Shown piece by piece: positions 24,897 through 32,246 of a DNA stretch of 36,534 bases. The DNA comes from Planctomycetota bacterium (GTDB taxonomy: Bacteria > Planctomycetota > UBA1135 > GCA-002686595), in contig JADHNZ010000033.1 of the NCBI GenBank assembly GCA_016779225.1, forward strand, positions 1-36,534, read 5' to 3'. The position numbers and the translations under genes were made by a program. Position 1 is the first letter of the stretch. Each line of letters opens with the position of its first letter. The notes below the pieces were generated by a model. It was not told the DNA's origin, did no database searches, and was given only the letters and a program-made list of their open reading frames with translations.

Positions 24897-26365
24897 GCTT
24901 CGTCCTCGTCTTCGATCACCCCGAGGACTGGCCGGTGGATACGCCGGGGGTCGAGGTGGTGAGCGCGCGCGCCTACCTGACCGACCCCTCCTGGGCCCAG
25001 GTGCGCGGCGTGACGGTGTTCAACCTCTGCCGCTCCTACGCCTATCAGAGCCTGGGCTACTACGTGACGCTGCTGGCCGAAGCGCGCGGGCACAGGCCCC
25101 GGCCGGGCGTGGGCGCGATGCAGGACCTGCGTGCGCGCTCGGTGGGCGGCCTCGTCTCGGACAGCCTCTACCAGCGCATTCAGAGGGTCATGGCGCCCCT
25201 GAAGAGCGACGAGTTCACCCTGTCGGTCTACTTCGGCGAGGCCCTGTCGCCCCGCTACGCGTCCCTGGCGCGCTCCCTGTTCAACCAGTTCGAGGCACCC
25301 CTCCTGCGCGCGCGCTTCCGCCGCAGCAGGGACGAGTGGCAGCTGCGAGGGCTGACCGCGATCCCGATCAGCGAGGTCCCCACGGACCACCGCGAGTTCG
25401 TGCTCGAGCAGGCGCGCCTGCACTTCGCCGGACGCAGGCTGCCCTCCACCCGCCGGCGCGCGGTCCGGGGACACCTCGCCATCCTGCTCGATCCCGAGGA
25501 CCCCCTCGCCCCGTCGAACGAGCTCGGGCTGAAGCGCTTCGAGGCGGCCTGCCACCGGGCAGGGCTCGCCACGGAGCGCATCACGAAGGACGACTTCGGT
25601 CGCGTGGCCGAGTTCGATGCGCTCTTCATCCGGGCCACCACGGCCGTGGACCACTTCACCTTCCGCATGGCGCGCCGCGCGGAGCGCGCGGGGCTCGCCG
25701 TGATCGACGATCCCAAGTCCATCGTGCGGGCCGCGAACAAGGTGTACCTGCACGAGCTCCTGGACCACCACCGCATCCGCACCCCGCGAACGATGACCGT
25801 GCACCGTGGGAATCGCGATGCGGTTGCCGAGGCCCTGGGGCTGCCCTGCGTCCTCAAGCAGCCCGACAGCGCCTTCTCGAAGGGGGTCTGCAAGGCCAGC
25901 ACGCCGGAGGAGCTCGAGGCCCTCCTCTCCCAGCTGCTGGAGGGCTCCGACCTCGTCCTCGCCCAGGAGTACCTGCCCACCGACTTCGACTGGCGCGTCG
26001 GCGTGCTGGGCGGAGCGGCCCTCTATGCCTGCCGCTACTTCATGGCCGGGGGCCACTGGCAGATCGTCGAGCACGGCAGCGGGGGCCGCACGCGCTATGG
26101 GCGGGTGGAGTGCGTGGCCGTCGAGGACGCCCCGCCCTCGGTGGTCCGCGCCGCCGTGCGGGCTGCACGCCACATCGGACGCGGCCTGTACGGGGTGGAT
26201 GTGAAGGTCGTCCGCGGAAGAGCCCATGTGATCGAGGTCAATGACAACCCCAACCTGGACGGCGGCTACGAGGATCGCGTGCTGGGCGCCGCGCTGTGGG
26301 ACCGGCTGGCCGAGCACTTCGTGCGCTCGATCGAGGCCCTGCGCTCTGGAGGCTCCCGGCCATGA
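24893..26365 (+). CDS. RLAN-domain RimK-like ATP-grasp ligase
   Basis: A 490-residue ATP-grasp enzyme that would activate a carboxylate as acyl phosphate and join it to an amine. The N-terminal third is an RLAN domain (RimK-like ATP-grasp N-terminal), recognised from NLCRSYAYQSLGYYVTLLAE and the following RPRPGVGAMQDLRA region. The ATP-grasp part starts near residue 190: FIRATTAVDH, ADDPKSIVRAANKVYLHELL-like segment, nucleotide-binding lysine in CVLKQPDSAFSKGV, QEYLPTDFDWRVGVL, and metal ligands Glu448, Asn450 and Asn452 in IEVNDNPNLDGG. Compared with RimK, which adds glutamate to ribosomal protein S6, the substrate is unknown. It is coupled by ATGA overlaps to the peptidase before it and the GCS2 ligase after it. 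Confidence 0.9.
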   Translation: MSFVLVFDHPEDWPVDTPGVEVVSARAYLTDPSWAQVRGVTVFNLCRSYAYQSLGYYVTLLAEARGHRPRPGVGAMQDLRARSVGGLVSDSLYQRIQRVMAPLKSDEFTLSVYFGEALSPRYASLARSLFNQFEAPLLRARFRRSRDEWQLRGLTAIPISEVPTDHREFVLEQARLHFAGRRLPSTRRRAVRGHLAILLDPEDPLAPSNELGLKRFEAACHRAGLATERITKDDFGRVAEFDALFIRATTAVDHFTFRMARRAERAGLAVIDDPKSIVRAANKVYLHELLDHHRIRTPRTMTVHRGNRDAVAEALGLPCVLKQPDSAFSKGVCKASTPEELEALLSQLLEGSDLVLAQEYLPTDFDWRVGVLGGAALYACRYFMAGGHWQIVEHGSGGRTRYGRVECVAVEDAPPSVVRAAVRAARHIGRGLYGVDVKVVRGRAHVIEVNDNPNLDGGYEDRVLGAALWDRLAEHFVRSIEALRSGGSRP

Positions 26366-27597
26366 GCACCCTGCACCTCTTCGAGGGCTACGGCATCGAG
26401 CTGGAGTACATGCTCATCGAGCGCACCACGGCCCGCATCGCCCCGGTGGCGGACGCCCTGCTGCGCGAGGCGTCGGGCTCGCCGGTGCCGACCAGCGATC
26501 ACGAGGACGGCGACCTCGCCTGGTCCAACGAGCTCGTCCAGCATGTGATCGAGCTCAAGACCAATGGGCCCGCTCCACGCCTCCAGGGCCTGGCAGCGGT
26601 CTTCCAAGACGGCGTGCGGCGCATCAACGGCCTGCTCGCGCCTCGGGGAGTGCGCCTCTCCGGAGGCGCCATGCACCCCTTCATGGACCCCCGCACCGAG
26701 ACCGTCCTGTGGCCCCACGAGACGACCGAGGTCTATCACGCCTACGACCGCATCTTCGGCTGCAGCGGCCATGGCTGGTCCAACCTGCAGTCGATGCACA
26801 TCAACCTCCCCTTCGCCAACGACGAGGAGTTTGCGCGCCTGCACCTGGCCATTCGAGCCGCCCTGCCCCTGCTTCCCTGCCTGGCTGCCTCCTCCCCCTT
26901 CGCTGACGGCCTGGCCTCGGGACCGCTGGACCTGCGCATGCAGGCCTACGCGAGGAACAGCGCCCGCATCCCCTCGATGGCCGGCCGCGTCGTGCCTGAG
27001 CCGGTCACCTCGCGTGCGCAGTACGAGACGGAGGTGCTCGGCCGGCTCTACGCAGACCTTGCGCCTCACGATCCGGAGGGCCTGCTCCGACATGAGTTCG
27101 CCAACGCACGGGGCGCCATTGCGCGCTTCGACCGCATGGCCATCGAGATCCGCATCCTCGACCTGCAGGAGCACCCTGCGGCGGACCTCGGCATCGCAGG
27201 AGCCGTGGTCGCCCTCGTCCGCGCCCTGGCTGAGGAGAGGTGGGCACCCCTGGCTCAGCTCGCCGCGCTGGACACCGAGGCCCTCGCGGTCGAGCTGGAG
27301 CGATCGATCGTCGCGGGCGAGGAGGTCACCTTCAGGGATCCGGCCCTGCTGCGCGCCCTCGGCCGGTCCCCAGGCGAGCGGCGAGGTGGAACCCTCTGGA
27401 GAGAGCTGCTCGATGAGCTCCAGCCCGAGCTCGATCCCCCGTGCGCGGAGGCGCTGAGCCTGATCCTCCGCGAGGGCACCCTTGCCGCGCGGATGCTCCG
27501 CCGCGCGGGACCGCAGCCCTCCCTGGAGGCGCTGAGGGAGCTGGTCCTGGAGCTCGCCGACTGCCTCGACGAAGGGAGGGGCCTCCATGGTCGATGA
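26362..27597 (+). CDS. GCS2-type carboxylate-amine ligase
   Basis: A 411-residue member of the glutamate-cysteine ligase 2 (GCS2) superfamily, which forms gamma-glutamyl or related amide bonds using ATP. Motifs seen are FEGYGIELEYML (Glu13 and Glu15, metal and ATP site), NELVQHVIELKTNGP, GAMHPFMDP with a following TTEVYHAYDRIF, SMHINLPFAND, and the late RMAIEIRILDLQEHP, which carries the acidic and arginine residues of the active site. It differs from housekeeping GshA/YbdK in several of these, so its amino-acid substrates cannot be assigned. ATG 26362 overlaps the ATP-grasp stop (ATGA), and its 3' end overlaps the next gene by 11 nt. With the ATP-grasp enzyme it gives two independent amide-forming activities in one operon. 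Confidence 0.88.
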   Translation: MSTLHLFEGYGIELEYMLIERTTARIAPVADALLREASGSPVPTSDHEDGDLAWSNELVQHVIELKTNGPAPRLQGLAAVFQDGVRRINGLLAPRGVRLSGGAMHPFMDPRTETVLWPHETTEVYHAYDRIFGCSGHGWSNLQSMHINLPFANDEEFARLHLAIRAALPLLPCLAASSPFADGLASGPLDLRMQAYARNSARIPSMAGRVVPEPVTSRAQYETEVLGRLYADLAPHDPEGLLRHEFANARGAIARFDRMAIEIRILDLQEHPAADLGIAGAVVALVRALAEERWAPLAQLAALDTEALAVELERSIVAGEEVTFRDPALLRALGRSPGERRGGTLWRELLDELQPELDPPCAEALSLILREGTLAARMLRRAGPQPSLEALRELVLELADCLDEGRGLHGR

Positions 27598-28312
27598 CCG
27601 CCGCACGCGCGCCAGCTGGCGCCCTGTCCTGTCCTGTGAGCACGCCTCCAATCGGCTCCCGGAGCGCTACGCGGACCTCGTGCCGCAGGAGCTCCTGGAG
27701 ACCCACGAGGGCTGGGACCCCGGTGCGCGGATCCTGGCGCGGTCCCTCGCACGGACGCTAAGGGCTCCGCTCATCGAGGGCCGCTTCACGCGCCTGCTCG
27801 TGGACCTGAACCGCTCGCGCACCAACCCGAGCGTGCTCTCCGAGGCCACGGCCCTGCTCCCCGTGGGCGAGCGCGAGGAGCTGCTCGACGCATACCACGC
27901 GCCCTACCGGCGTGAGGTTCGTGAGCGCATCGAGGAGGAGCTCGACCGTGGGGAGCGAGTGGTGCACCTGTCGGTGCACACCTTCACCCCTGTCCTCCAG
28001 GGCCGCGTGCGCAGCGTGGACCTCGGCGTGCTGTTCGATCCGGATGCGCCGCAGGAGGCCGAGCTCGCGGAGCGCGTGATGACCGCCCTGCGCGCGGCGC
28101 TCCCGGAGGCAAGGGTGCGACCGAACGAGCCCTACCTCGGCACCAGTGATGGGCTGACGCGCACCCTGCGGGGCAAGCTCCCCGGCGACCGCTACGCGGG
28201 GCTCGAGCTGGAGGTCACCCAGGTCTGGGCCGAGCGCGGCGACTGGGAGGTCCGCTGCCAGGCCATCGGCCACGCGGTGGCGGCAGCCCTCGGCCTGCAG
28301 TCCCGGCCCTGA
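27587..28312 (+). CDS. N-formylglutamate amidohydrolase-like enzyme
   Basis: A 241-residue member of the N-formylglutamate amidohydrolase (HutG2/FGase) family, metal-dependent hydrolases that release formate from N-formyl-L-glutamate. Family blocks are VLSCEHASNRLP (14-25), THEGWDPGA (39-47), RLLVDLNRSRTNP (69-81), HLSVHTFTP (127-135), VDLGVLFDP (144-152), PYLGTSDGLTRTLR (182-195) and GLELEVTQ (205-212). No histidine-degradation gene is near, so a role in that pathway is unlikely. It is the last of four overlapping genes and may hydrolyse an N-acyl or amide group on an intermediate or product of the two ligases. ATG 27587 overlaps the GCS2 gene by 11 nt; GTG 27590 is an alternative. Confidence 0.9.
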   Translation: MVDDRRTRASWRPVLSCEHASNRLPERYADLVPQELLETHEGWDPGARILARSLARTLRAPLIEGRFTRLLVDLNRSRTNPSVLSEATALLPVGEREELLDAYHAPYRREVRERIEEELDRGERVVHLSVHTFTPVLQGRVRSVDLGVLFDPDAPQEAELAERVMTALRAALPEARVRPNEPYLGTSDGLTRTLRGKLPGDRYAGLELEVTQVWAERGDWEVRCQAIGHAVAAALGLQSRP

Positions 28313-28335
28313 CCCCACAGGGCCATCAGCCTGCA

Positions 28336-28352
28336 CGGGCTCAGCTAGCCCG
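28336..28352. terminator. Hairpin at convergent gene ends
   Basis: CGGGCT (28336-28341) and AGCCCG (28347-28352) pair perfectly with a 5-nt loop. The stop of the debranching-enzyme-like gene (28341-28343, minus) lies in the stem and loop. An alternative wider stem, CACGGGC with GCCCGTG, uses the flanks. There is no U-tract. Confidence 0.45.
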
Positions 28353-29240
28353 GCCCGTGAGGGCGCCATCCATCACGCGGAGGAGGGGCCTCAGGGGATC
28401 GCGCCCGCCCACGCCCCTGCGCGCGAGGAGGCTTGCGAGACCGCGCAGGGAGGTGACCGACAGCTCGCGCGTGCGCAGCTCGGCCTCGACCGCCAGGGCG
28501 CGTGCCCAGGCGGGAGCATCACTGCGCAGCAGCGCCACCCGCTGCTGCTCGAGGACGAGCTCACGCGCGGCGCGATCGAGGACCTGGGGATCGCTGGCCG
28601 CGGCCACCAGGCCCGCGAGGCCGGCGGCCCGTGGCCCATGAGCAAGGCCTCGCAGCCCGCGCGGCCGTTCGCGCCAGAAGCTCGCCTGGAAGAGCTCGAC
28701 CGCCCGCTCCGCCTCCTGACGCCAGGCAACCCGTCGAGGCGCCTCGGCGGCGTCGCCCAGGGTCTGGAGCAGGCCGCACCACAGGGCATTGAGGTCCACC
28801 GGAGCGCCGCTGCCCACGACCCGCTGTCCAGGGGGCGGCTCCTCGAGGGCCGTGAGGTCCTCGGCGTGGAGGAGGCCCTCGGCGTCACAGCGCAGGCCGG
28901 GCTGCTCGCCGCGCCGCACGCGCACGGCGAATGCTTCGAGGCGGCCCAGCAGTCGCAGCTCCCACAGGAGGCTCCACCCCTGCGTGCCCGAGCAGGCCCT
29001 CGCGGCCCGAGCGAACCAGAGCGGCTCGTCCGGGAAGCGCGCCCCGCCGGCCTCGAGCAGCTCGGCACCCTCGCCCAGCAGCGCGCGCGTGCGGGCACGG
29101 TCGACCTCCGCAATCCCAGGCAGGCCAAGCCACTTGAGGCGGCCCGACGGCGGCAAGCGGAGCGCGGCAGGGGACGCAGCCCCTCCGCCTCCTCGCCCGC
29201 CTTGGACCGTGGGGGCGTTGGTGAGGGGACTCAGCGGCAC
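28341..29240 (-). CDS. Fragment resembling the C-terminal half of glycogen debranching enzyme
   Basis: About 299 residues from a GTG at 29240; the start is uncertain. The sequence aligns in order with the alpha/alpha-toroid of amylo-alpha-1,6-glucosidases: DEPLWFARAARAC for the usual D-x-x-LWF helix, RCDAEGLLHAEDLTAL for the region before the active site, APVDLNALWCGLLQTLGDAAE for the usual VEINALWYNAL helix, and AERAVELFQASFW. The conserved WMDA, with a likely catalytic Asp, is replaced by ALEE, and the entire N-terminal domain of the roughly 650-residue family is absent. The frame is nonetheless intact. It may be a pseudoenzyme or a decaying remnant. It is antisense to and convergent with the amidoligase cluster. 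Confidence 0.55.
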   Translation of the reverse strand: MPLSPLTNAPTVQGGRGGGGAASPAALRLPPSGRLKWLGLPGIAEVDRARTRALLGEGAELLEAGGARFPDEPLWFARAARACSGTQGWSLLWELRLLGRLEAFAVRVRRGEQPGLRCDAEGLLHAEDLTALEEPPPGQRVVGSGAPVDLNALWCGLLQTLGDAAEAPRRVAWRQEAERAVELFQASFWRERPRGLRGLAHGPRAAGLAGLVAAASDPQVLDRAARELVLEQQRVALLRSDAPAWARALAVEAELRTRELSVTSLRGLASLLARRGVGGRDPLRPLLRVMDGALTGRAS

Positions 29241-29329
29241 TGGAGGGCGACCTCTGCCCCCGCTTCCGCAGCTGCTCCTCGGAGGAGGGCAACAAAGAGG
29301 CCGAAAGGACGGGGCTCGCACCGCCCCGC

Positions 29330-29335
29330 TACGAT
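29330..29335 (+). promoter_or_regulatory. TACGAT -10-like hexamer
   Basis: TACGAT lies 41 nt upstream of the oxidoreductase ATG. Transcription from it would start near 29342, at the foot of the hairpin at 29340-29366. There is no clear -35 box. Confidence 0.3.
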
Positions 29336-29339
29336 GCGA

Positions 29340-29366
29340 GGGGCCGCGTGCCGGAGCCGCGGCCCC
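29340..29366 (+). promoter_or_regulatory. Hairpin in the leader of the oxidoreductase-TRAP operon
   Basis: GGGGCCGCG (29340-29348) pairs perfectly with CGCGGCCCC (29358-29366). The 9-nt loop TGCCGGAGC carries the only GGAG near the start. The 10 nt between the stem and ATG 29377 (CCTCTGCATC) lack a Shine-Dalgarno sequence. It could stabilise the 5' end or control translation. Confidence 0.4.
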
Positions 29367-29376
29367 CCTCTGCATC

Positions 29377-30339
29377 ATGAGCACCATCCGCTGGGGCATC
29401 CTCTCGACAGGACGCATCGCCAACACCTTTGCCCAGGGCCTCGAGGTCCTGTCCGACCAGCGGGTGGCCGCGGTCGGGAGCCGCTCCCTCGCCTCGGCAG
29501 AGCGCATGGCCGACGCCTACGGCGCGCGCGCCCACGGCAGCTACGAGGAGCTGGCCGCGGACCCGGAGGTGGACGCGATCTATGTGGCCACCCCCCACTC
29601 GCGGCACATGGAGGACACGCTGCTCTGCCTGGACGCCGGGAAGCCGGTGCTGTGCGAGAAGCCCCTGGCCCTCAACGAGGCCCAGGGCCGCCGGATGATC
29701 GACCGCGCGCGCGAGCGCGGCGTGTTCCTGATGGAGGCCATGTGGACCCGCTTCAACCCGGTCACGGCCCGCGTGCGCCAGCTGATCGCATCGGGGGCCA
29801 TAGGGGAGGTGCGCTCGATCACGGGGGACTTTGGCTTCCGCGGGGAGTTCGACCCCAGCGGTCGCCTGTTCGATCCGCACCTCGCGGGCGGCTCCCTGCT
29901 GGATGTGGGCGTCTACTGCGTCGCCTATGCCTCAATGATCTACGGCGACGAGCCGGAGGCGATCGTGGCCCTGGACGACCGGGGCTCCACAGGGATCGAC
30001 GAGCAGTGCGCCTGGATCCAGCGCCATGCGGGCGGTCGCATGGCGAACCTGTCCTCGGCGGTGCGCACGGACACGGCCCAGCAGATGGTGATCTGCGGGA
30101 CCAAGGGCATGATCGTCGTGCCGCGCTTCTTCTACGCGGACCGGCTGGTGCTGAACGGTGTGGAGGAGGCGATCCCGCTCGAGGGCAACGCCTACCACTA
30201 CCAGGCCATCGAGGTGCAGCGCTGCCTCGCGGAGGGCCTGCTGGAGTCGCCGGTGATCTCTCACGAAGAGTCCCTGGCGATCCTGCGCACGATGGACCGC
30301 ATCCGCGCCGAGCTCGGTCTGTGCTACCCCGGGGAGTGA
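29377..30339 (+). CDS. Gfo/Idh/MocA oxidoreductase, dihydrodiol dehydrogenase-like
   Basis: A 320-residue NAD(P)-dependent dehydrogenase acting on a sugar, inositol or similar polyol. The Rossmann motif WGILSTGRIANTF begins at residue 6. AIYVATPHSRHMEDTLLCLDAG leads to the catalytic EKP motif in VLCEKPLALNEAQ, then MEAMWTRFNP, and GGSLLDVGVYCVAYA with the conserved Asp and Tyr region. These features match the dimeric dihydrodiol dehydrogenase/glucose-fructose oxidoreductase branch. The start is ATG 29377. It is 6 nt upstream of the TRAP DctQ gene, so the transported compound is probably its substrate or a derivative. It is not closely similar to the other Gfo/Idh/MocA protein in the window. 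Confidence 0.92.
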   Translation: MSTIRWGILSTGRIANTFAQGLEVLSDQRVAAVGSRSLASAERMADAYGARAHGSYEELAADPEVDAIYVATPHSRHMEDTLLCLDAGKPVLCEKPLALNEAQGRRMIDRARERGVFLMEAMWTRFNPVTARVRQLIASGAIGEVRSITGDFGFRGEFDPSGRLFDPHLAGGSLLDVGVYCVAYASMIYGDEPEAIVALDDRGSTGIDEQCAWIQRHAGGRMANLSSAVRTDTAQQMVICGTKGMIVVPRFFYADRLVLNGVEEAIPLEGNAYHYQAIEVQRCLAEGLLESPVISHEESLAILRTMDRIRAELGLCYPGE

Positions 30340-30345
30340 CGGCGG

Positions 30346-30915
30346 GTGGGTGCACTCCTCCGAGCGTGTGATCGCATCGACGCGCTCTGTAGGCGCGTTG
30401 CGAACGCGAGCGCCTGGCTGACGGCCGGCATGGTGGTGGTTGCGGCCGCCAACGCGGTCCTGCGCTACGCGGGACGCGCCCTGGGAGAGAACCTCTCCAG
30501 CAACGCCTGGCTCGAGCTGCAGTGGTACCTGTTCAGCCTGGTCTTCCTGCTGGGTGCCCCCCACGCCCTTCGCCGGGGGGGCCATGTCCGCGTGGATGTG
30601 CTGCTGGAGCGCTGGGGTCCGCGGGCCCGGCTCTGGATCGACCTCGTGGGCGGACTTGGCCTGCTGATCCCGTTCTGCGTGTTCGCGATCTGGAACTCCT
30701 ATGAGTTCGTGGCGGACAGCGTCGCCACGCTCGAGCAGTCCCCGGACCCCGGTGGCCTGCCCCGCTGGCCCATCAAGCTGGTCGTCCCTCTGGCCTTCGG
30801 CCTGCTGCTGCTGCAGTCGGTGGCCGAGGTCCTGCGGCGCCTGGCGGTCCTCGCCGGTGCGCCCCTCGAGGAGACCCTGGCCCTCCACACCGACGACCGC
30901 GAGGAGGCCGCCTGA
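30346..30915 (+). CDS. dctQ: TRAP transporter small permease (DctQ-type)
   Basis: The 189-residue small membrane subunit of a tripartite ATP-independent periplasmic (TRAP) transporter, which uses a sodium or proton gradient. Four membrane helices lie at about 22-40, 58-73, 97-116 and 142-162. Family features are RYAG at the end of helix 1, the ELQWYLFSLVFLLGAPHALRR segment, and HVRVDVLLERW in the following loop. The roughly 190-residue length with a long loop between helices 3 and 4 suits the mannitol/chloroaromatic/keto-acid type. GTG 30346 is 6 nt after the oxidoreductase stop. Its TGA overlaps the DctM ATG by one base. Confidence 0.92.
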   Translation: MGALLRACDRIDALCRRVANASAWLTAGMVVVAAANAVLRYAGRALGENLSSNAWLELQWYLFSLVFLLGAPHALRRGGHVRVDVLLERWGPRARLWIDLVGGLGLLIPFCVFAIWNSYEFVADSVATLEQSPDPGGLPRWPIKLVVPLAFGLLLLQSVAEVLRRLAVLAGAPLEETLALHTDDREEAA

Positions 30916-32246
30916 TGCTCGAGTGGCTTTGGCTGGTGATGTTCGGCGTGACCTTCGCGCTGATCTTCCTGGGCTACCCGGTCGCGTTCGCCCTGGGGGG
31001 CACGGCGGTCCTCTTCAGCGGCCTGGGGATCCACTACTGCTTCTTCCGCCCGGCGTGGGTCGAGCTCTTCCCCGAGCGCCTGTTCGGCGTGATGAGCAAC
31101 CAGGTCCTGCTGGCGGTGCCGTTCTTCATCTTCATGGGGACGCTGCTGCAGCGCAGCCGGCTGGCGGAGGACCTGCTGCGCACCATGGCGGTCGCGTTTG
31201 GCAAGCGGCCGGGAGGCCTTGCCCTGTCGGTGGTGCTGGTGGGCGCCCTGCTCGCGGCGGCCACCGGCGTCGTGGGCGCCTCGGTGGTGTCCATGGGGCT
31301 GATCTCCCTGCCCCTGATGCTGCGCACGGGCTACGCGCCGACGCTCGCCACGGGCACCATCTGCGCGTCGGGCACCCTCGGGCAGATCATCCCCCCCTCG
31401 ATCGTCCTCGTGGTCCTCGCGGACCAGATGGGCACCAGCGTGGGCGATATGTTCCGCGGCGCGCTGGTGCCGGGCCTCCTGCTGGCGGCGCTCCTCGCCG
31501 TGACGGTCCTCGTGCTGGCTCGCCTCCGGCCTGAGCTGGCCCCGCCGGTCCCCGAGGAGGAGCGCCCGGCCGATGGCAGGGCCCTCGCGCGGCAGGCCCT
31601 GACGGTCATGGCACCGCCCCTCACCCTCGTGGTCGTGGTGCTGGGATCGATCTTCGCGGGCATCGCGACCCCCACCGAGGCTGGGGCCCTGGGGTCGGTC
31701 GGCGCATTCCTGCTCGCGTGGAGCCGTGGGCGCATCACCCTCGCCGCCCTGCGCGGGACCGCCCTGGAGACGGCACGGCTCTCCACCATGGTGCTGTTCC
31801 TGCTGATCGGCTCGACCGCGTTCACCCTGGTGTTCCGCGGGCTGGGCGGCGACCGCGAGCTCGAGCACCTGCTGACCAACCTGCCGGGCGGGGTGTTCAG
31901 CCTGCTCCTCGTGGCGAACCTCACGGTCTTCGCCCTGGGCTTCTTCATCGACTTCTTCGAGATCGCCTTCATCGTGCTGCCGCTGTTCGTCCCGGCGGCG
32001 CGGAGCCTGGGGATCGAGGGGCCGGAGATGGTCTGGTTCGGGGTCGTGCTGGCGATGAACCTGCAGACCTCGTTCCTCACGCCGCCCTTCGGCTTCTCGC
32101 TCTTCTATCTCCGCGGGGTCGCGCCGCCCTCGGTGACGACCGGCCAGATCTACCGCGGTGTGCTTCCCTTCATCGGGGTCCAGGTGCTCACGCTCGTGCT
32201 CGTGGTCCTGTTCCCCGACCTCGTGACCATGTCCCTCAGCGAATGA
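30915..32246 (+). CDS. dctM: TRAP transporter large permease (DctM-type)
   Basis: The 443-residue large membrane subunit of the TRAP transporter, the part that moves the substrate. It has about 11-12 hydrophobic segments. Characteristic stretches are FLGYPVAFALGG near the N-terminus, LLAVPFFIFMGTLLQRS, AAATGVVGASVVSMGLISLPLML, ASGTLGQIIPPSIVLVVLAD, and IFAGIATPTEAGALG. The late FFIDFFEIAFIVLPLF and NLQTSFLTPPFGFSLFYLRG are typical of the large-permease branch that pairs with TakP/FcbT-like receptors. It starts in a TGATG overlap with DctQ and ends in an ATGA overlap with the metallopeptidase gene. Confidence 0.95.
   Translation: MLEWLWLVMFGVTFALIFLGYPVAFALGGTAVLFSGLGIHYCFFRPAWVELFPERLFGVMSNQVLLAVPFFIFMGTLLQRSRLAEDLLRTMAVAFGKRPGGLALSVVLVGALLAAATGVVGASVVSMGLISLPLMLRTGYAPTLATGTICASGTLGQIIPPSIVLVVLADQMGTSVGDMFRGALVPGLLLAALLAVTVLVLARLRPELAPPVPEEERPADGRALARQALTVMAPPLTLVVVVLGSIFAGIATPTEAGALGSVGAFLLAWSRGRITLAALRGTALETARLSTMVLFLLIGSTAFTLVFRGLGGDRELEHLLTNLPGGVFSLLLVANLTVFALGFFIDFFEIAFIVLPLFVPAARSLGIEGPEMVWFGVVLAMNLQTSFLTPPFGFSLFYLRGVAPPSVTTGQIYRGVLPFIGVQVLTLVLVVLFPDLVTMSLSE

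Noticed and set aside
24794-26317. A long minus-strand frame opposite the ATP-grasp gene
   Set aside because: It is the codon-position shadow of a clearly recognised RLAN/ATP-grasp gene and has no recognisable motif of its own.
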